Numbered from the stretch's first letter, positions 29,941 through 39,936 are shown. The stretch: DNA of 64,000 nucleotides from Rhizobium sp. SL42 (GCF_021729845.1 NZ_CP063397.1:1316001-1380000); one strand, 5' to 3'. The notes: a model not told the origin generated them from the letters alone. Made by a program: numbers and translations.

Positions 29941-30495
29941 ATGGTCGACGACAGTGCAGCTAAACGCGTCCATATAATTCAGGGCGAGTGGAAGGTGATC
30001 GACGACCCGAATGTGGTCTTGTCGACGATCCTTGGCTCGTGCGTGGCTGCCTGTATTCGGGATCCGAATGCGGGAGTGGGAGGTATGAACCACTTCCTTC
30101 TTCCTGGTTCGGCCGTCCCTGGTGCCGGTGGCGGCGATGCCACCCGCTACGGGGTCCATCTGATGGAGCTTCTGATCAACGGCCTTCTGAAAAAGGGAGC
30201 GCGCCGCGATCGATTGGAAGCCAAGATATTCGGCGGCGCAAAGACGATTGCGACGTTCTCCAATGTCGGCGAGCAGAATGCAGCCTTTGCCACCCAGTTC
30301 CTGCGCGACGAAGGGATCAGGGTGGTCGGTTCATCAACGGGCGGGGACCACGGCCGCAAGCTTGAGTTCTGGCCGGTCAGCGGCCGCGCCAGGCAGTATC
30401 CGCTCACGGGCGCGGAAACACAGAAGACGGTCGCGCTCGAAAGGCGCCCGGTTCCTGTGTCGAAGCCGGTGGAAAGTTCAATCGAGTTTTTCTAG
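29941..30495 (+). CDS. cheD: Chemoreceptor glutamine deamidase CheD
   Basis: The 184-residue deamidase has the catalytic Cys in [12 protein letters not shown] and His in [10 protein letters not shown], followed by [16 protein letters not shown]. CheD converts selected receptor Gln to Glu and can interact with phosphatases. It starts one base after cheY2 stops. The C-terminal 25 residues are a variable tail. Confidence 0.94.
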   Translation: MVDDSAAKRVHIIQGEWKVIDDPNVVLSTILGSCVAACIRDPNAGVGGMNHFLLPGSAVPGAGGGDATRYGVHLMELLINGLLKKGARRDRLEAKIFGGAKTIATFSNVGEQNAAFATQFLRDEGIRVVGSSTGGDHGRKLEFWPVSGRARQYPLTGAETQKTVALERRPVPVSKPVESSIEFF

Positions 30496-30508
30496 TACTG
30501 GAAATCGG

Positions 30509-30898
30509 ATGCAAAACGAAAACAAAGCCGACGTCGCGGGCCTCGAGGAAGCGTTGCCGGAGATCCTGATGCGCATCGTCAGCGAGCTGCATGACGTCGC
30601 CTATCTGATCGAGCGGGTCGAGCCACAGCTTTTGGAACTGGGCGGTTCAAAAGTTCTGGAATCCTCCGACAGCATCAAGGTGCTGCAGGGCATCGACCTC
30701 GCCGTGCAGAAGACCCGGGGCCTTGCCGAATTCATCGATACGATCACCGGATCGATCCCGTCGGCCTGGATGATCGACATGACGACGGCACTCAGCCTCG
30801 TCAAGCTTGCCGAAATGCAGAAAACCCTGGGCGCCGGTTTGCGCCATGGCCATTCCCAACCGCTGAGCAAGGCGGCTGGCGACTTCGACTTCTTCTAG
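30509..30898 (+). CDS. cheT: Chemotaxis protein CheT
   Basis: This 129-residue helical protein, the last gene of the che operon, occupies the position of S. meliloti cheT (a small protein linked to signal termination and adaptation). Residues 61-67 read GIDLAVQ, so D63-x-x-x-Q67 fits the CheZ phosphatase signature DxxxQ within a long helix. The ATG at 30509 was chosen from operon spacing (13 bases after cheD) and the Q/E-rich start; the frame extends upstream over cheD but that is a shadow. Confidence 0.82.
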   Translation: MQNENKADVAGLEEALPEILMRIVSELHDVAYLIERVEPQLLELGGSKVLESSDSIKVLQGIDLAVQKTRGLAEFIDTITGSIPSAWMIDMTTALSLVKLAEMQKTLGAGLRHGHSQPLSKAAGDFDFF

Positions 30899-30984
30899 CC
30901 CGAACCGGGTCACCGGCAAGGCATTTTCCCCCTTTCTTCTGGCTAAGCCGAAATGAATTCGGCATTTCAGCCTCGCGAAACTCT

Positions 30985-31005
30985 CGCACAAGTTTCGCTT
31001 TCTAT
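30985..31005 (+). promoter_or_regulatory. Weak copy of the flagellar promoter-like element before fliF
   Basis: CGCACAAG (30985-30992), 9 bases, CTAT (31002-31005), matching the spacing of the CACGCAAG-N9-CTAG element at flgB and flgE but with several mismatches. It lies 55 bases before the fliF ATG. Confidence 0.3.
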
Positions 31006-31060
31006 GGTCTCGCCAAGGGCAAAAGCCCTCAAACCTTTCTTTTTGATGGTGCGAGACAGA

Positions 31061-32752
31061 ATGAATCTGTTAAATCAATTACTTCAGGTGCTGAAGAACT
31101 TCGGGTCGTTAGGCCAGACGAAGCTTTTGGCCATGGGCGGTGTAGCCCTTGTTTCATTCGCAATCATCATTGCTGGTGCGCTTTACGTCAACAAACCGGC
31201 CTTCGAGACGCTTTATGTGGGCCTGGAACCGGTCGATTTGAACCAGGTGAGCATCGCGCTTGCCGAATCAGGTCTGAATTTTGAAGTCGGTACCGATGGT
31301 GCGAGCATTCGTGTTCCCGTCGGCATGACCAGCAAGGCCCGTCTTCTGCTCGCCGAGCGCGGCCTGCCCAACAGCGCCAATGCCGGCTACGAGCTTTTCG
31401 ACAATGTCGGCTCCCTCGGCCTGACCTCCTTCATGCAGGAAGTGACGCGTGTCCGCGCGCTGGAGGGTGAAGTCGCACGCACCATTCAGCAGATCAGCGG
31501 TATCGCGGCAGCCCGCGTGCACATCGTCATGCCGGATGTCGGCAATTTCCGCCGTGGTGAACAGAAGCCGACGGCATCCGTGATGATCCGAGCGGCGTCC
31601 GATGCGGGCCGCAAGTCCGCCGCCTCCATCCGCCATCTTGTCGCCTCATCGGTGCCGGGCCTCGACGTCGAGGACGTTACGATTCTGGATTCGACCGGCC
31701 AGCTTCTGGCATCCGGCGACGAAACGGGCGGCGCCGCAACGCGCTCGCTCGGCGTTGTGCAGTCGGTGCAGCAGGAAATCGAACAGAACATCGACAAGGC
31801 GCTTGCTCCATTCCTCGGCATGGACAACTTCCGTTCCAGCGTCACGGCCCAGCTGAACACCGACAGCCAGCAGATCCAGGAAACCATCTACGATCCTGAA
31901 TCGCGCGTCGAGCGCTCTGTCCGCGTCACCAAGGAAGCGCAGAAATCCCTGCAGCGCCAGTCGGATACGGCAGCGACCGTCGAGCAGAACATTCCCCAGG
32001 CCGCCCCGGAAAGCGGTGGCGCCGGTCCGGAATCGTCTGACGAGCAGGACAAGAAGGAAGAGCAGACCAACTACGAAATCAACAGCAAGACCGTTGCGAC
32101 GGTCCGCAACAGCTACACGCTCGAAAAGATCTCGGTGGCCGTCGTGGTCAACAAGGGCCGCATTGCAAAGATGGTCGGCGAGCCGGTCGACCAGGCCAAG
32201 ATCGATGCCTATCTTGCCGAGATGCAGAAGATCGTTTCTTCGGCCTCCGGCCTTGACCCGGCGCGCGGCGACGTCGTCACGCTGACGGCCATGGATTTCC
32301 TCGAGAACCAGCTGCTCGAAGAATCCGCCAGCGGTCCTGGCATCATGGAAATCCTCAGCCGCAATGTCGGCGGGATCATCAACTCGCTTGCATTCGTCGC
32401 CGTCGCCTTCCTGATTGTCTGGATGGGCATCCGTCCGATGGTCCGCAGCGCGGGTGGCGGTGGTGCCGCTGCCCTGACCGGCGACATCGGCGAACAGGCT
32501 GCAGGGCTCGAGCTGCCCGATTTCTCACCGGCGCTGGGCGGCGGTGCAGGAAGCTCGCTCATGGACGGCTTTGGCTCCGACTTCGGCTTCGACAGCACCG
32601 ACGACCTGCTCACCCTCGACGACGACGCAGGTGGTGGCTTCAACCGCCGCGTCAAAGAAGGTCCCGAGCGGCGCCTGTCCCGCATGGTGGAGCTCTCCGA
32701 GGAGCGCGCCGCCAAGATCCTCCGCAAATGGGCTGTGGAAAACGCGGCCTGA
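31061..32752 (+). CDS. fliF: Flagellar MS-ring protein FliF
   Basis: The 563-residue inner-membrane protein forms the MS ring. It has membrane segments near residues 23-45 and 440-470, the FliF periplasmic ring domain (ALAESGLNFEV...LLAERGLPNSANAGYELFD) and a cytoplasmic C-terminus (about 540-563, RRLSRMVELSEERAAKILRKW) that binds FliG. The ATG at 31061 gives the family-like MNLLNQLLQ start; an open extension of 36 residues upstream lacks family similarity. It follows cheT by 162 bases and may have its own promoter. Confidence 0.95.
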   Translation: MNLLNQLLQVLKNFGSLGQTKLLAMGGVALVSFAIIIAGALYVNKPAFETLYVGLEPVDLNQVSIALAESGLNFEVGTDGASIRVPVGMTSKARLLLAERGLPNSANAGYELFDNVGSLGLTSFMQEVTRVRALEGEVARTIQQISGIAAARVHIVMPDVGNFRRGEQKPTASVMIRAASDAGRKSAASIRHLVASSVPGLDVEDVTILDSTGQLLASGDETGGAATRSLGVVQSVQQEIEQNIDKALAPFLGMDNFRSSVTAQLNTDSQQIQETIYDPESRVERSVRVTKEAQKSLQRQSDTAATVEQNIPQAAPESGGAGPESSDEQDKKEEQTNYEINSKTVATVRNSYTLEKISVAVVVNKGRIAKMVGEPVDQAKIDAYLAEMQKIVSSASGLDPARGDVVTLTAMDFLENQLLEESASGPGIMEILSRNVGGIINSLAFVAVAFLIVWMGIRPMVRSAGGGGAAALTGDIGEQAAGLELPDFSPALGGGAGSSLMDGFGSDFGFDSTDDLLTLDDDAGGGFNRRVKEGPERRLSRMVELSEERAAKILRKWAVENAA

Positions 32753-32774
32753 GGAAAATCGATCTACAAACGCA

Positions 32775-32799
32775 AACCGCGCCCACCGGCGCGGTTTTT
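32775..32799 (+). terminator. Rho-independent terminator after fliF
   Basis: AACCGCGCC (32775-32783), a 4-base loop and GGCGCGGTT (32788-32796), followed by TTT. It closes the che-fliF transcription unit 20 bases after the fliF stop. Confidence 0.85.
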
Positions 32800-33029
32800 G
32801 CGTTATGGTGGTCGCGCGGCAGTATTACAGCGCGATCTCCCCAATGGGCTCTTCGCTTTAATTGGGGATCTACCGTGACTGGTTGTGATCTTTGACTATT
32901 TATATTTTAAAATGAACATGATTCGTTAGGCCCGTGAGATGAGGGCAAGCGTTGAGTCGGGTTCAGCCGATGAAATGCGCCTGTGGATCTTCTCGCTGGG
33001 ATGTCACGTCCTCGAAGGGGCTACACTAT

Positions 33030-33776
33030 ATGGATGCCGAGCTTACAACGGAGGGATCAGGAAGCAGAGTGCGTTCACCCGCACGTGCTGAGCCTCCGCA
33101 GGGCTCGTCTTCCAGGGAAATCCTGATCCACAAACTGGCGGCGCCCGGGCAATCCGGTGATCTCGCCCAATGTTTTCGCATGCTGACCGAGTATCTGGGC
33201 GCGTCGCACTATCTGCTCGCCCGCTACGATCTGGTTCAAGAAGACGGCCTTGACTTCGTGGTCGCGGCCGATTGGCCCTTCGATCTCGTGCGTCGCCTCG
33301 ACGCCGAATTGGCGACGACCTATTCGCAGTCCACCGAACTTGAAAAATGTATGTCGGTGCTGCAGCCGAAATACAATCTCCTGCCCGATGACGTGCATGT
33401 ACCGGACGGGATCAGCCGCCAGTATTGCTCGATCACGCTCAATGTCGGGCGCACGCGTCTCGCACTGATGCTGCTGTTTCCGCAGGATCACGTCCTTGCG
33501 GCCGACCGTCTGCGCGAAGTGGGCCTGCTGATCGGCTATGTTGTCGGCCTGTCGGTCAACAAGGGCCAGAAAAGCGACCGTGATTTCGAGCTGACCGAAC
33601 GTGAGCTTGAGTGCCTGTTCTGGATTGCCGAGGGCAAGACCAGTGACGAGATCGCCACGATCCTGGGGATCTCGCGCAACACGATCAACAACTACATTAC
33701 CAGCGTCATGCGCAAGACGGCAACAAAGACGCGTTCTGAAGCGATCGCCTATGCGGTCAGAAACAATCTCGTCTGA
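33030..33776 (+). CDS. visN: Flagellar master regulator VisN (LuxR-type)
   Basis: This 248-residue DNA-binding protein has an N-terminal sensor-like domain (about 30-175) and a C-terminal LuxR HTH (about 185-248; LTERELECLFWIAEGKTSDEIATILGISRNTINNYI). VisN and VisR act together as the class I heterodimeric activator of rhizobial flagellar and che genes, upstream of rem. ATG at 33030 after AAGGGG gives the known size; an upstream TTG at 32952 is less likely. visR follows after 9 bases. Confidence 0.9.
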   Translation: MDAELTTEGSGSRVRSPARAEPPQGSSSREILIHKLAAPGQSGDLAQCFRMLTEYLGASHYLLARYDLVQEDGLDFVVAADWPFDLVRRLDAELATTYSQSTELEKCMSVLQPKYNLLPDDVHVPDGISRQYCSITLNVGRTRLALMLLFPQDHVLAADRLREVGLLIGYVVGLSVNKGQKSDRDFELTERELECLFWIAEGKTSDEIATILGISRNTINNYITSVMRKTATKTRSEAIAYAVRNNLV

Positions 33777-33785
33777 GGGGGCGGC

Positions 33786-34535
33786 ATGGGGCATCAAAAC
33801 AGACCTGGCGGTTCTACTCTTGAAGACGCGACCTGGTCCAGCCAGCGCCCTGTCACGTCCCGCACCGATATCTTCCCGAAGCTTGTCTCGCTCCAGCGTT
33901 CGTTGAACGCCCGCGGGTTTGCCGCGTTCCGCGTCGCCGGCGCCAGCCTGCCGCACAAGCGCCGCCTGGATGCGGAATACGAAAACTGGAGTTCGGGCCT
34001 CAGCAGCGGTCGTGACGCCTTTGTCGCGGCCTATGGCGACACGCTGCTCGGCCATATCGAGGCCTCGACGCTGCCGCTCATGTGGTGTGCCGACGACGAA
34101 TCGAGTTTCATCGAGGCTTCGGATTTCACCCCGTTCACCACCCAGGTCGACGCCCGCCTGCTGCCGTATTCCGGCATCGCGTTTCCGGTCCGTCTGGGTG
34201 CCGTGGGCAATGGCTACATCGTCTTTCCGACAGCCGGTGGCGCGGATCTGCCGGGCGAACTGGTGCTGTCCGTACACAGCCGCTGCTATCAGGTGATGAC
34301 CGATATCCTGTCGCTCGATGAGCGCAAGGCGATGACGTCGGAAACCCTGAGCGAGCGTGAGATCGCTTGCCTTCAGCTGGCCGGCGATGGCCGCATCAGC
34401 GAAGAAATCGCCGAGCGGCTGGGCCTCTCGGTCCATACCGTCAACGCCTATCTCGGTTCGGCAACGATCAAGCTCGATTCGGTCAACCGGATCCAGGCGA
34501 TCGCCAAGGCGATCCGCCTTGGCTATATTACCTGA
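33786..34535 (+). CDS. visR: Flagellar master regulator VisR (LuxR-type)
   Basis: The 249-residue partner of VisN has an N-terminal autoinducer-binding-like domain (about 20-180) and a LuxR HTH (LSEREIACLQLAGDGRISEEIAERLGLSVHTVNAYLGSATIKL). It is translated from an ATG after GGGGGCGGC. It ends 15 bases before the convergent end of the motA-flhB operon. Confidence 0.9.
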   Translation: MGHQNRPGGSTLEDATWSSQRPVTSRTDIFPKLVSLQRSLNARGFAAFRVAGASLPHKRRLDAEYENWSSGLSSGRDAFVAAYGDTLLGHIEASTLPLMWCADDESSFIEASDFTPFTTQVDARLLPYSGIAFPVRLGAVGNGYIVFPTAGGADLPGELVLSVHSRCYQVMTDILSLDERKAMTSETLSEREIACLQLAGDGRISEEIAERLGLSVHTVNAYLGSATIKLDSVNRIQAIAKAIRLGYIT

Positions 34536-34550
34536 TCACCTCCCGCAGGT

Positions 34551-34991
34551 TCAGCCGTATAACGGAGAGGCCTGTGTCTTGACGAAGCGGGCTTCGCGCA
34601 ACCGCTGTTCAAGCATAAGGGTATTGGCGTCCGGGTCGCCGGCCGTTTCATGAAACGCGATATGGTTGATCTCGAGCCCCGCGGTCTCGTTGGTCAGGGT
34701 GAGTTGCGCATAGATCGTGATGTCGCGCGGCTTGATCTCGAGGTCGAGCACGATCTCCGGCGGACCGCCCCATTCGAGCCGATACTCCCCTCCCGAGCCA
34801 AAATTGACGGTGCCCGGATGAAAATAGAGTTCCGCGGCCGAAGAAATGAGATCTGCAATATTCCCGTAAAGTTCAAAGCGTAAAAGCGAGATGAGATCGG
34901 CTGCGTCGAGCAGGCGCATTTCACTTGCGACGGGGCTGATGGCTTCTGCCACAATACGTTCACGCTGGGTGGTGTAAGAGCACTTTTTCAT
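34551..34991 (-). CDS. Conserved hypothetical protein of the flagellar cluster
   Basis: This 146-residue protein begins with a basic/Cys segment (MKKCSYTTQRERIVAEAISPV), continues as a helical region (RLLDAADLISLLRFELYGNIADLISSAAELYF) and then a beta-rich domain (PPEIVLDLEIKPRDITIYAQLTLTNETAGLEINHIAF). It starts 5 bases after flhB stops, so it is the last gene of the motA-flhB operon. The same small orf follows flhB in other Rhizobiaceae clusters (from memory of the cluster order). Function unknown; no signal or membrane segment. Confidence 0.75.
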   Translation of the reverse strand: MKKCSYTTQRERIVAEAISPVASEMRLLDAADLISLLRFELYGNIADLISSAAELYFHPGTVNFGSGGEYRLEWGGPPEIVLDLEIKPRDITIYAQLTLTNETAGLEINHIAFHETAGDPDANTLMLEQRLREARFVKTQASPLYG

Positions 34992-34996
34992 AGTGG

Positions 34997-36079
34997 CTAG
35001 CGTATCCGTCTCTTGGGGGCCTTCGACGCGTAGACTCGGTGGACGAGTTCGGCGACGGCCTTATAAAATAACGACGGGATCACGCTATCGACTGAGACTT
35101 GCGCAAACATGGAGCGGGCGAGGGGCGGATCCTCGAATATCGGAATATTGTGCTCGCCGGCGATCTCGCGGATCTTCAGCGCGACAAGGTCCTGGCCCTT
35201 GGCGACAACGACCGGCGCCTCGTTTTCCTCACGCACATAGCGCAGCGCCACGGCAAAGTGGGTCGGATTGGTGATCACAAGCGTGGCGCGCGGCACGTTG
35301 GCGATCATGCGCCTGCGTGCGCGATCCCGCGCGATCGAGCGCTGGCGCGCCTTGACCACGGGGTCACCTTGGGACTGCTTGTGCTCGTCCTTGATTTCCT
35401 GCTTGCTCATGCGCAGCTGTTCGTACCAGTGGTACCGCGTCCAGAACACGTCGACCGCCGCCAGCAGTGCCGTGGCCAGCAGAATGATGATCAGCATCTT
35501 TTTGACGATGACGGAAAACTTGATGAAGATGGTCTGCGGATCGGAGAACATCGAATCGATCATCGCGTAGTAGTCGTGCCGCAAGGCAAAGACCATGATC
35601 ACCGAGACAATGACGATCTTGAACAGGGCCTTGCCGAACTCGACCATGCCTGGTCCGCTGAAGATCCGGGTCCAGCCCTTGGCAAGCGAGATGCGGCTGG
35701 CCTGTGGAGTGATCCGATCCAGTACGAAGCTCGGAAGATGCTGGACGATGCTGGAGCCGGCGCCCAGCACCATGAACAGGATGAAGGCCGGTGCCAAAAG
35801 CGCGCCGATTTCCCAGCCGAGATAGGTGAACAGCGAGACCACGTCGGTCGCCGTTCCGATCTTCCATTGGTCGGGCCGCTCGAACAGGTCCTTCAGCGTT
35901 TCGCCAAGCCGACCGATCCCGCCGGGCAGGAAGAAGACAAGATAGAAATAGAATCCCAGCGTGGAGGCAAACAGCGCGAGTTCGCGCGATATCGGGACAT
36001 TGCCCTTCTCGTGCGCATCGCGCACCTTTTTCTCGGTTGGGTCTTCGGTTTTGCTGTCTTTATCTTCATCGTCAGACAT
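34997..36079 (-). CDS. flhB: Flagellar export gate protein FlhB
   Basis: The 360-residue export gate/substrate-specificity switch has an N-terminal [22 protein letters not shown] signature, four membrane segments (about 30-215) and a cytoplasmic domain with the self-cleaving NPTH motif at about residues 271-274. It sits 235 bases after fliG with a strong hairpin in between, and is followed directly by a small conserved gene. Confidence 0.96.
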   Translation of the reverse strand: MSDDEDKDSKTEDPTEKKVRDAHEKGNVPISRELALFASTLGFYFYLVFFLPGGIGRLGETLKDLFERPDQWKIGTATDVVSLFTYLGWEIGALLAPAFILFMVLGAGSSIVQHLPSFVLDRITPQASRISLAKGWTRIFSGPGMVEFGKALFKIVIVSVIMVFALRHDYYAMIDSMFSDPQTIFIKFSVIVKKMLIIILLATALLAAVDVFWTRYHWYEQLRMSKQEIKDEHKQSQGDPVVKARQRSIARDRARRRMIANVPRATLVITNPTHFAVALRYVREENEAPVVVAKGQDLVALKIREIAGEHNIPIFEDPPLARSMFAQVSVDSVIPSLFYKAVAELVHRVYASKAPKRRIR

Positions 36080-36189
36080 GACCGTCGCAGCCCTTCAGAC
36101 CTGTGGAGGCATCCACTGCCCGTGTGATGAAGTCGGCGCCGTCGAGACGTGCCGTCCGGCCACGATCATCGCGGCCGGCTGAAACGTAA

Positions 36190-36222
36190 CCGCCCGCCGA
36201 TTGCTGTTCAATCGGCGGGCGG
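36190..36222. repeat. Perfect 14-bp inverted repeat in the fliG-flhB gap
   Basis: CCGCCCGCCGATTG (36190-36203), loop CTGTT, CAATCGGCGGGCGG (36209-36222). The transcript of the minus-strand operon would fold a very stable 14-bp stem here. No T-run follows on the minus strand, so it is an attenuation or processing candidate rather than a full terminator. Confidence 0.7.
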
Positions 36223-36314
36223 CAATTTGTCGGGTTTTCAACAGAGGCGCAGGCCGTCAGCGGTTCCTGGCTGCAACGGGCAGCCCGAACGCCGGGCCGG
36301 CATGGCGACTGGGC

Positions 36315-37352
36315 TTATGCCGCCTGGTTCTCGCCTTCCGTCTCCTTGAGCTGGATCTGTCCGGCATTGGCGAGGCGAATCGCTTCCTGCGCCACGGCGC
36401 GGCGGGCGATGGCGATCTCGCGGGGATTGATCCCCGTGGTGCCGGACTGCAGATCGGATTCGATCATGCGGCGCGAACGCGGGCTGATCGATGCCAGGAC
36501 ACATTCCTTGATCTCGGTGCTGGCGCCGCGAAGCGCCATCGTGAGGATATCGGCGGAAATGTCGTTGAGCAGCAGGACGCGGCTGCGCTGCGGCATGGCG
36601 AGCAGATCCTCGAACAGGAAGATCTTCGGGCGAACCTTGTTGACCGATTCCTTGCTGATCGATTCCAGCGAGGTGAGCAAGGTATCGACTTCGTTCTTTT
36701 CCAGTTCGTTCATCAGCTCGGCAACCTTCGCCGAACCCGTCGAATTGCGGTCTGCGTCGATCTCGGCGATCAGGTCGTGGACCCGGTTCTCGATGATCTG
36801 CGCCGCTTTCGGGCTGACATTCTTCAGGTTGACGGTACGGTTCATGATGTCGGCGCGGCGGCTGTCCGGCAGCTTCAGCAGCACCTTTGCCCCGAAGGAG
36901 GACGGCAGCATCGACAGGATATAGGCGACGGTCTGTGGATGTTCGCGCATCAGGAACTTGGCGATGAAGTCCGGCTCCGCATCCTGCAGGCGATCCCAGA
37001 TCGATGCCTCGAAGGCCTGGAAGGCGGTGCGGCGGCCGAGAAGACCATCGACTTCTTCCGGCGTCAGGCCTTCCTCGAGAATGCTCTCGATCGCCTTGGC
37101 ATTGTCCATGAGGCCCGCACCTTCGGTGAACAGGTCCTCGAATTCGTTGACCAGTTCCAGCAGTTCATCCGGTGGAATGGTGCGCAGCGTTTGAGCCGAT
37201 GCGATGATCGTCTGCAGTTCCGCCTGGGTAAAATATTTGAGCAGCTTGCCGGCAACACCCTTGCCCATGGCCAGCAGCACGGCGGCTGCCTTGTCGGCCT
37301 GGGAAAGCGGTTTACCGGTTATGGAGCCGCCAAAATCATCAAAGTCCATCAT
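36315..37352 (-). CDS. fliG: Flagellar motor switch protein FliG
   Basis: The 345-residue rotor protein couples stator force to rotation. N-terminal FliF-binding, middle FliM-binding (EHPQTVAYILSMLPS) and C-terminal charged torque domain (about 245-340, FLFEDLLAMPQRSRVLLLNDISADILTMALRGAS, SISPRSRRMIESDL) are all present. It lies 28 bases downstream of fliN in the minus-strand operon. Confidence 0.96.
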   Translation of the reverse strand: MMDFDDFGGSITGKPLSQADKAAAVLLAMGKGVAGKLLKYFTQAELQTIIASAQTLRTIPPDELLELVNEFEDLFTEGAGLMDNAKAIESILEEGLTPEEVDGLLGRRTAFQAFEASIWDRLQDAEPDFIAKFLMREHPQTVAYILSMLPSSFGAKVLLKLPDSRRADIMNRTVNLKNVSPKAAQIIENRVHDLIAEIDADRNSTGSAKVAELMNELEKNEVDTLLTSLESISKESVNKVRPKIFLFEDLLAMPQRSRVLLLNDISADILTMALRGASTEIKECVLASISPRSRRMIESDLQSGTTGINPREIAIARRAVAQEAIRLANAGQIQLKETEGENQAA

Positions 37353-37380
37353 GGTCTTGTCCTCTCTGGCCCATCATGGG

Positions 37381-38001
37381 TCAGGATGTCTTGGTCGCCA
37401 TCACTTCGATCAGCTTTACGCCGAAGCGGGTGTCGTCGTTTTCGAGAACGGTGATCTCGCCGCGCGCGATGCGCCGGCCGTTCACCATGATCTCGACGGG
37501 CTCGCCGATCTTCTTGTCCAGCGCGATGATGGCGCCTTCCTCGAGGTTCATGAGCCCTGAAACCTGCATGCGGCTGGAGCCGAGCACGATCTGGACATCG
37601 ATCGGGATATCCATGATCAGATCGATATTGGCGCTCAGGCCGCTGCCCGGTTCCTGGCTGCTGCGGCTGGGAGCGCTGTCGAAGGACGAATCGCCACCGA
37701 AGCTGTCGCCACCAAAGCTCGACCCGCCGAACGCGTCATCGGTGCCGAACGCATCTGCGCCGCCCAGGTCGCTGGTCGTGGACGAGCCGCCGAAATCGGA
37801 TTCGAAAGCGGCCAATGGATCGCTGGAGCCGCCGAAATCGTTCAGGTCCACGCCGAAATCGGAGCCGATGTCGGGGAGCGTACCGTCGGCATCTGCTTTC
37901 AGGACGCCGCGCAGGTCATCGACTGCCATGTCGAAATCCGCATCGGAACCCGGCATCGCCAGAGCGTCTTCTTCCGTCTTGGGGGTCTTTTTCGTAGCCA
38001 T
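37381..38001 (-). CDS. fliN: Flagellar motor switch protein FliN
   Basis: The 206-residue C-ring protein has a C-terminal SpoA domain (about 125-205; [56 protein letters not shown]). The N-terminal 120 residues are a low-complexity D/G/S-rich region with FGGSS-type repeats, making it longer than enteric FliN (about 137 residues). Transcribed between fliM and fliG. Confidence 0.94.
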   Translation of the reverse strand: MATKKTPKTEEDALAMPGSDADFDMAVDDLRGVLKADADGTLPDIGSDFGVDLNDFGGSSDPLAAFESDFGGSSTTSDLGGADAFGTDDAFGGSSFGGDSFGGDSSFDSAPSRSSQEPGSGLSANIDLIMDIPIDVQIVLGSSRMQVSGLMNLEEGAIIALDKKIGEPVEIMVNGRRIARGEITVLENDDTRFGVKLIEVMATKTS

Positions 38002-38064
38002 GGATTCATTATTCCTGTTGAAACTTGCCTCAAGCTGCCGTGGGGGGACCCCGGCCGAAAATGC

Positions 38065-39018
38065 TTAGCTCATCAAATGTCTTAGAATTTCATCTTCGCT
38101 GCTCACATTGTCTTTGACGCGGACGGTATAGCGGTCGCCGGCACGACCGAATTCGCAGCGATACATCTCTTTTCCATTGGCGCTGACGTCGACCATGACG
38201 TCACCCTTGTCCTGGAACGGAATGACATCGCCGGCGACAAGCCGCGAAATTGTGTTGAGTGTCAGTGTTTCCAGGCGGATCTTGGCTTCGAGCGTGACCT
38301 GCGAGCGGCGAACCTGCTCGGCGATCTGGTCCTGCCATTCCTTGCGCGTCCGCGATGATTGGTTCTTCGACTTCGGCACCGTGACGACCGTCTTCAGCAG
38401 CGCCTTCTGCGGAACCACAAGGTAGAATTCAGAATCGACCGTACCGAGCGTGACGCCCATCTTGATCGTCACCGCATATTCGTCGATGTGATCGTCTTCC
38501 GGCTTCGGCCGATCCTCGGCATTGTGAGCCTTTTCGATCAGCGGTTCGAAGCCGCCCGGGGCATTGACGCCCGAGCGCAGCACGTTGCCGATCTTGTCGA
38601 AGACCATTGTCGAGAGATCGAGTTCGATCTGCGACAGCGGCCTTTGGATGGGTTCCTGGATCGTTTCGGGAATTGCACCGAGCAGGTTTTCCATCAGCGT
38701 GATGATGAAGCTGTTGCCGCAGGCCATGACGAAATTCGGCGACCAGTTGCGCAGCTGCGTGTCGACCAGCGCGACATTGTCACCCAGATCGGCGATCAGG
38801 TCGTTCATCAGGCCGCTTTCGAGGCCGTTGAAATGGACGTCGATATGAAGTCCGGTCTCGCTGTGGAATACGTCGGGCAGGAACTCGATATACAGATGGC
38901 CGAAATCGGCGCAGAGCCGCTGCAGCGACTTCGCATCGCCGAGCCCACCGGTCAGGCGCGCCAGCAGCGCCCGGTCCATGACCGGCAGAGATGTATCTCG
39001 TGGTTTTGGTTCGCTCAT
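38065..39018 (-). CDS. fliM: Flagellar motor switch protein FliM
   Basis: The protein has 317 residues from the ATG at 39018; a GTG at 39024 would add two residues and overlap the motA stop. FliM forms the middle of the C-ring and binds CheY2-P. The phosphatase-like middle domain (about 40-220) and C-terminal SpoA domain (about 235-315) are recognisable. The N-terminal CheY-binding peptide is short (LPVMDRALLARLTG). It lies two bases after the motA stop. Confidence 0.92.
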   Translation of the reverse strand: MSEPKPRDTSLPVMDRALLARLTGGLGDAKSLQRLCADFGHLYIEFLPDVFHSETGLHIDVHFNGLESGLMNDLIADLGDNVALVDTQLRNWSPNFVMACGNSFIITLMENLLGAIPETIQEPIQRPLSQIELDLSTMVFDKIGNVLRSGVNAPGGFEPLIEKAHNAEDRPKPEDDHIDEYAVTIKMGVTLGTVDSEFYLVVPQKALLKTVVTVPKSKNQSSRTRKEWQDQIAEQVRRSQVTLEAKIRLETLTLNTISRLVAGDVIPFQDKGDVMVDVSANGKEMYRCEFGRAGDRYTVRVKDNVSSEDEILRHLMS

Positions 39019-39020
39019 GA

Positions 39021-39899
39021 TCACGCCGCCTTGCTTTCACCGCCGCCGCCGGGGTTCATCATTTCCTGCTCGACCGCGTCGATCGACGGACGCTCGTAGG
39101 ACGAGATTGTCTTGCGGCCATATTCGAGTGCCACCTGCGGAACCGAGCCATTCATGTAGGCAAGCAGGGTCTGCTTGACGATGATGTACAGGCGGTGCTG
39201 CTTGGTGCGAACCATCTTGATCTGCGAGATGATCGGGTTGCACAGGCAGTAGGACAGGAAGATGCCGAGCATGGTGCCGACAAGTGCGGCGCCGATCAGG
39301 CCGCCGAGAACTTCCGGCGATTCGTTGATCTTGCTCATCGCCTTGATAACCCCGAGAACCGCGGCAACGATACCGATGGCCGGGAAGCTGTCGCCCATGG
39401 CCGTGATCGCGTGATAGGGCTTCATCTTGTCGTAGAGGATGGTGTTGATTTCTTCGTCCATCAACGCCTCGATTTCATGGCTACGGGCGTTGCCGATGAT
39501 GATCAGGCGGACATAGTCGCAGATGAAGGAAGTGAGTTCCTTGTTCTTCAGCAGGTTGGGCGCTGCCGTGAAGATGCTGGATTCCTCGGGATTGTCGATA
39601 TGGGCTTCGATCTCGTTGCGCGACTTGGTGCGCAGGTCGCGCATCAGCGAATAAAGCACGCCCAGCACGTCGAGATAGGCGCGCTCCTTCGGCACGGCAT
39701 GCTTGAACGCCTCGCCGATCGCCTTGCCCGAATCCTTCACCACTTTCATGGGATTGGCCATGATGAAGCCGCCAACGCCGGCGCCACCGATGATCATCAA
39801 TTCGAACGGCTGCACCAGAACGTCCAGGTGACCGCCCATGGCCATGAACCCGCCGAGCACGCAGCCAATCGTAATTACAAATCCGATGATGATATTCAT
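39021..39899 (-). CDS. motA: Flagellar motor stator protein MotA
   Basis: The 292-residue stator subunit has membrane segments at about 5-22, 34-50, 170-190 and 200-222 and a cytoplasmic loop carrying the charged residues that contact FliG. With MotB it forms the proton channel. It is the first gene of the minus-strand operon motA-fliM-fliN-fliG-flhB-orf, divergent from flgF. Confidence 0.96.
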   Translation of the reverse strand: MNIIIGFVITIGCVLGGFMAMGGHLDVLVQPFELMIIGGAGVGGFIMANPMKVVKDSGKAIGEAFKHAVPKERAYLDVLGVLYSLMRDLRTKSRNEIEAHIDNPEESSIFTAAPNLLKNKELTSFICDYVRLIIIGNARSHEIEALMDEEINTILYDKMKPYHAITAMGDSFPAIGIVAAVLGVIKAMSKINESPEVLGGLIGAALVGTMLGIFLSYCLCNPIISQIKMVRTKQHRLYIIVKQTLLAYMNGSVPQVALEYGRKTISSYERPSIDAVEQEMMNPGGGGESKAA

Positions 39900-39936
39900 T
39901 TTGCCCGCACCTGAACGTTATTTTTCAGGTTCAGCG

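Noticed and set aside
32952..33029. TTG start giving VisN 26 more residues
   Set aside because: The extension is Cys/Ser-rich and unlike the family; the ATG at 33030 has a better ribosome site and gives the usual size.
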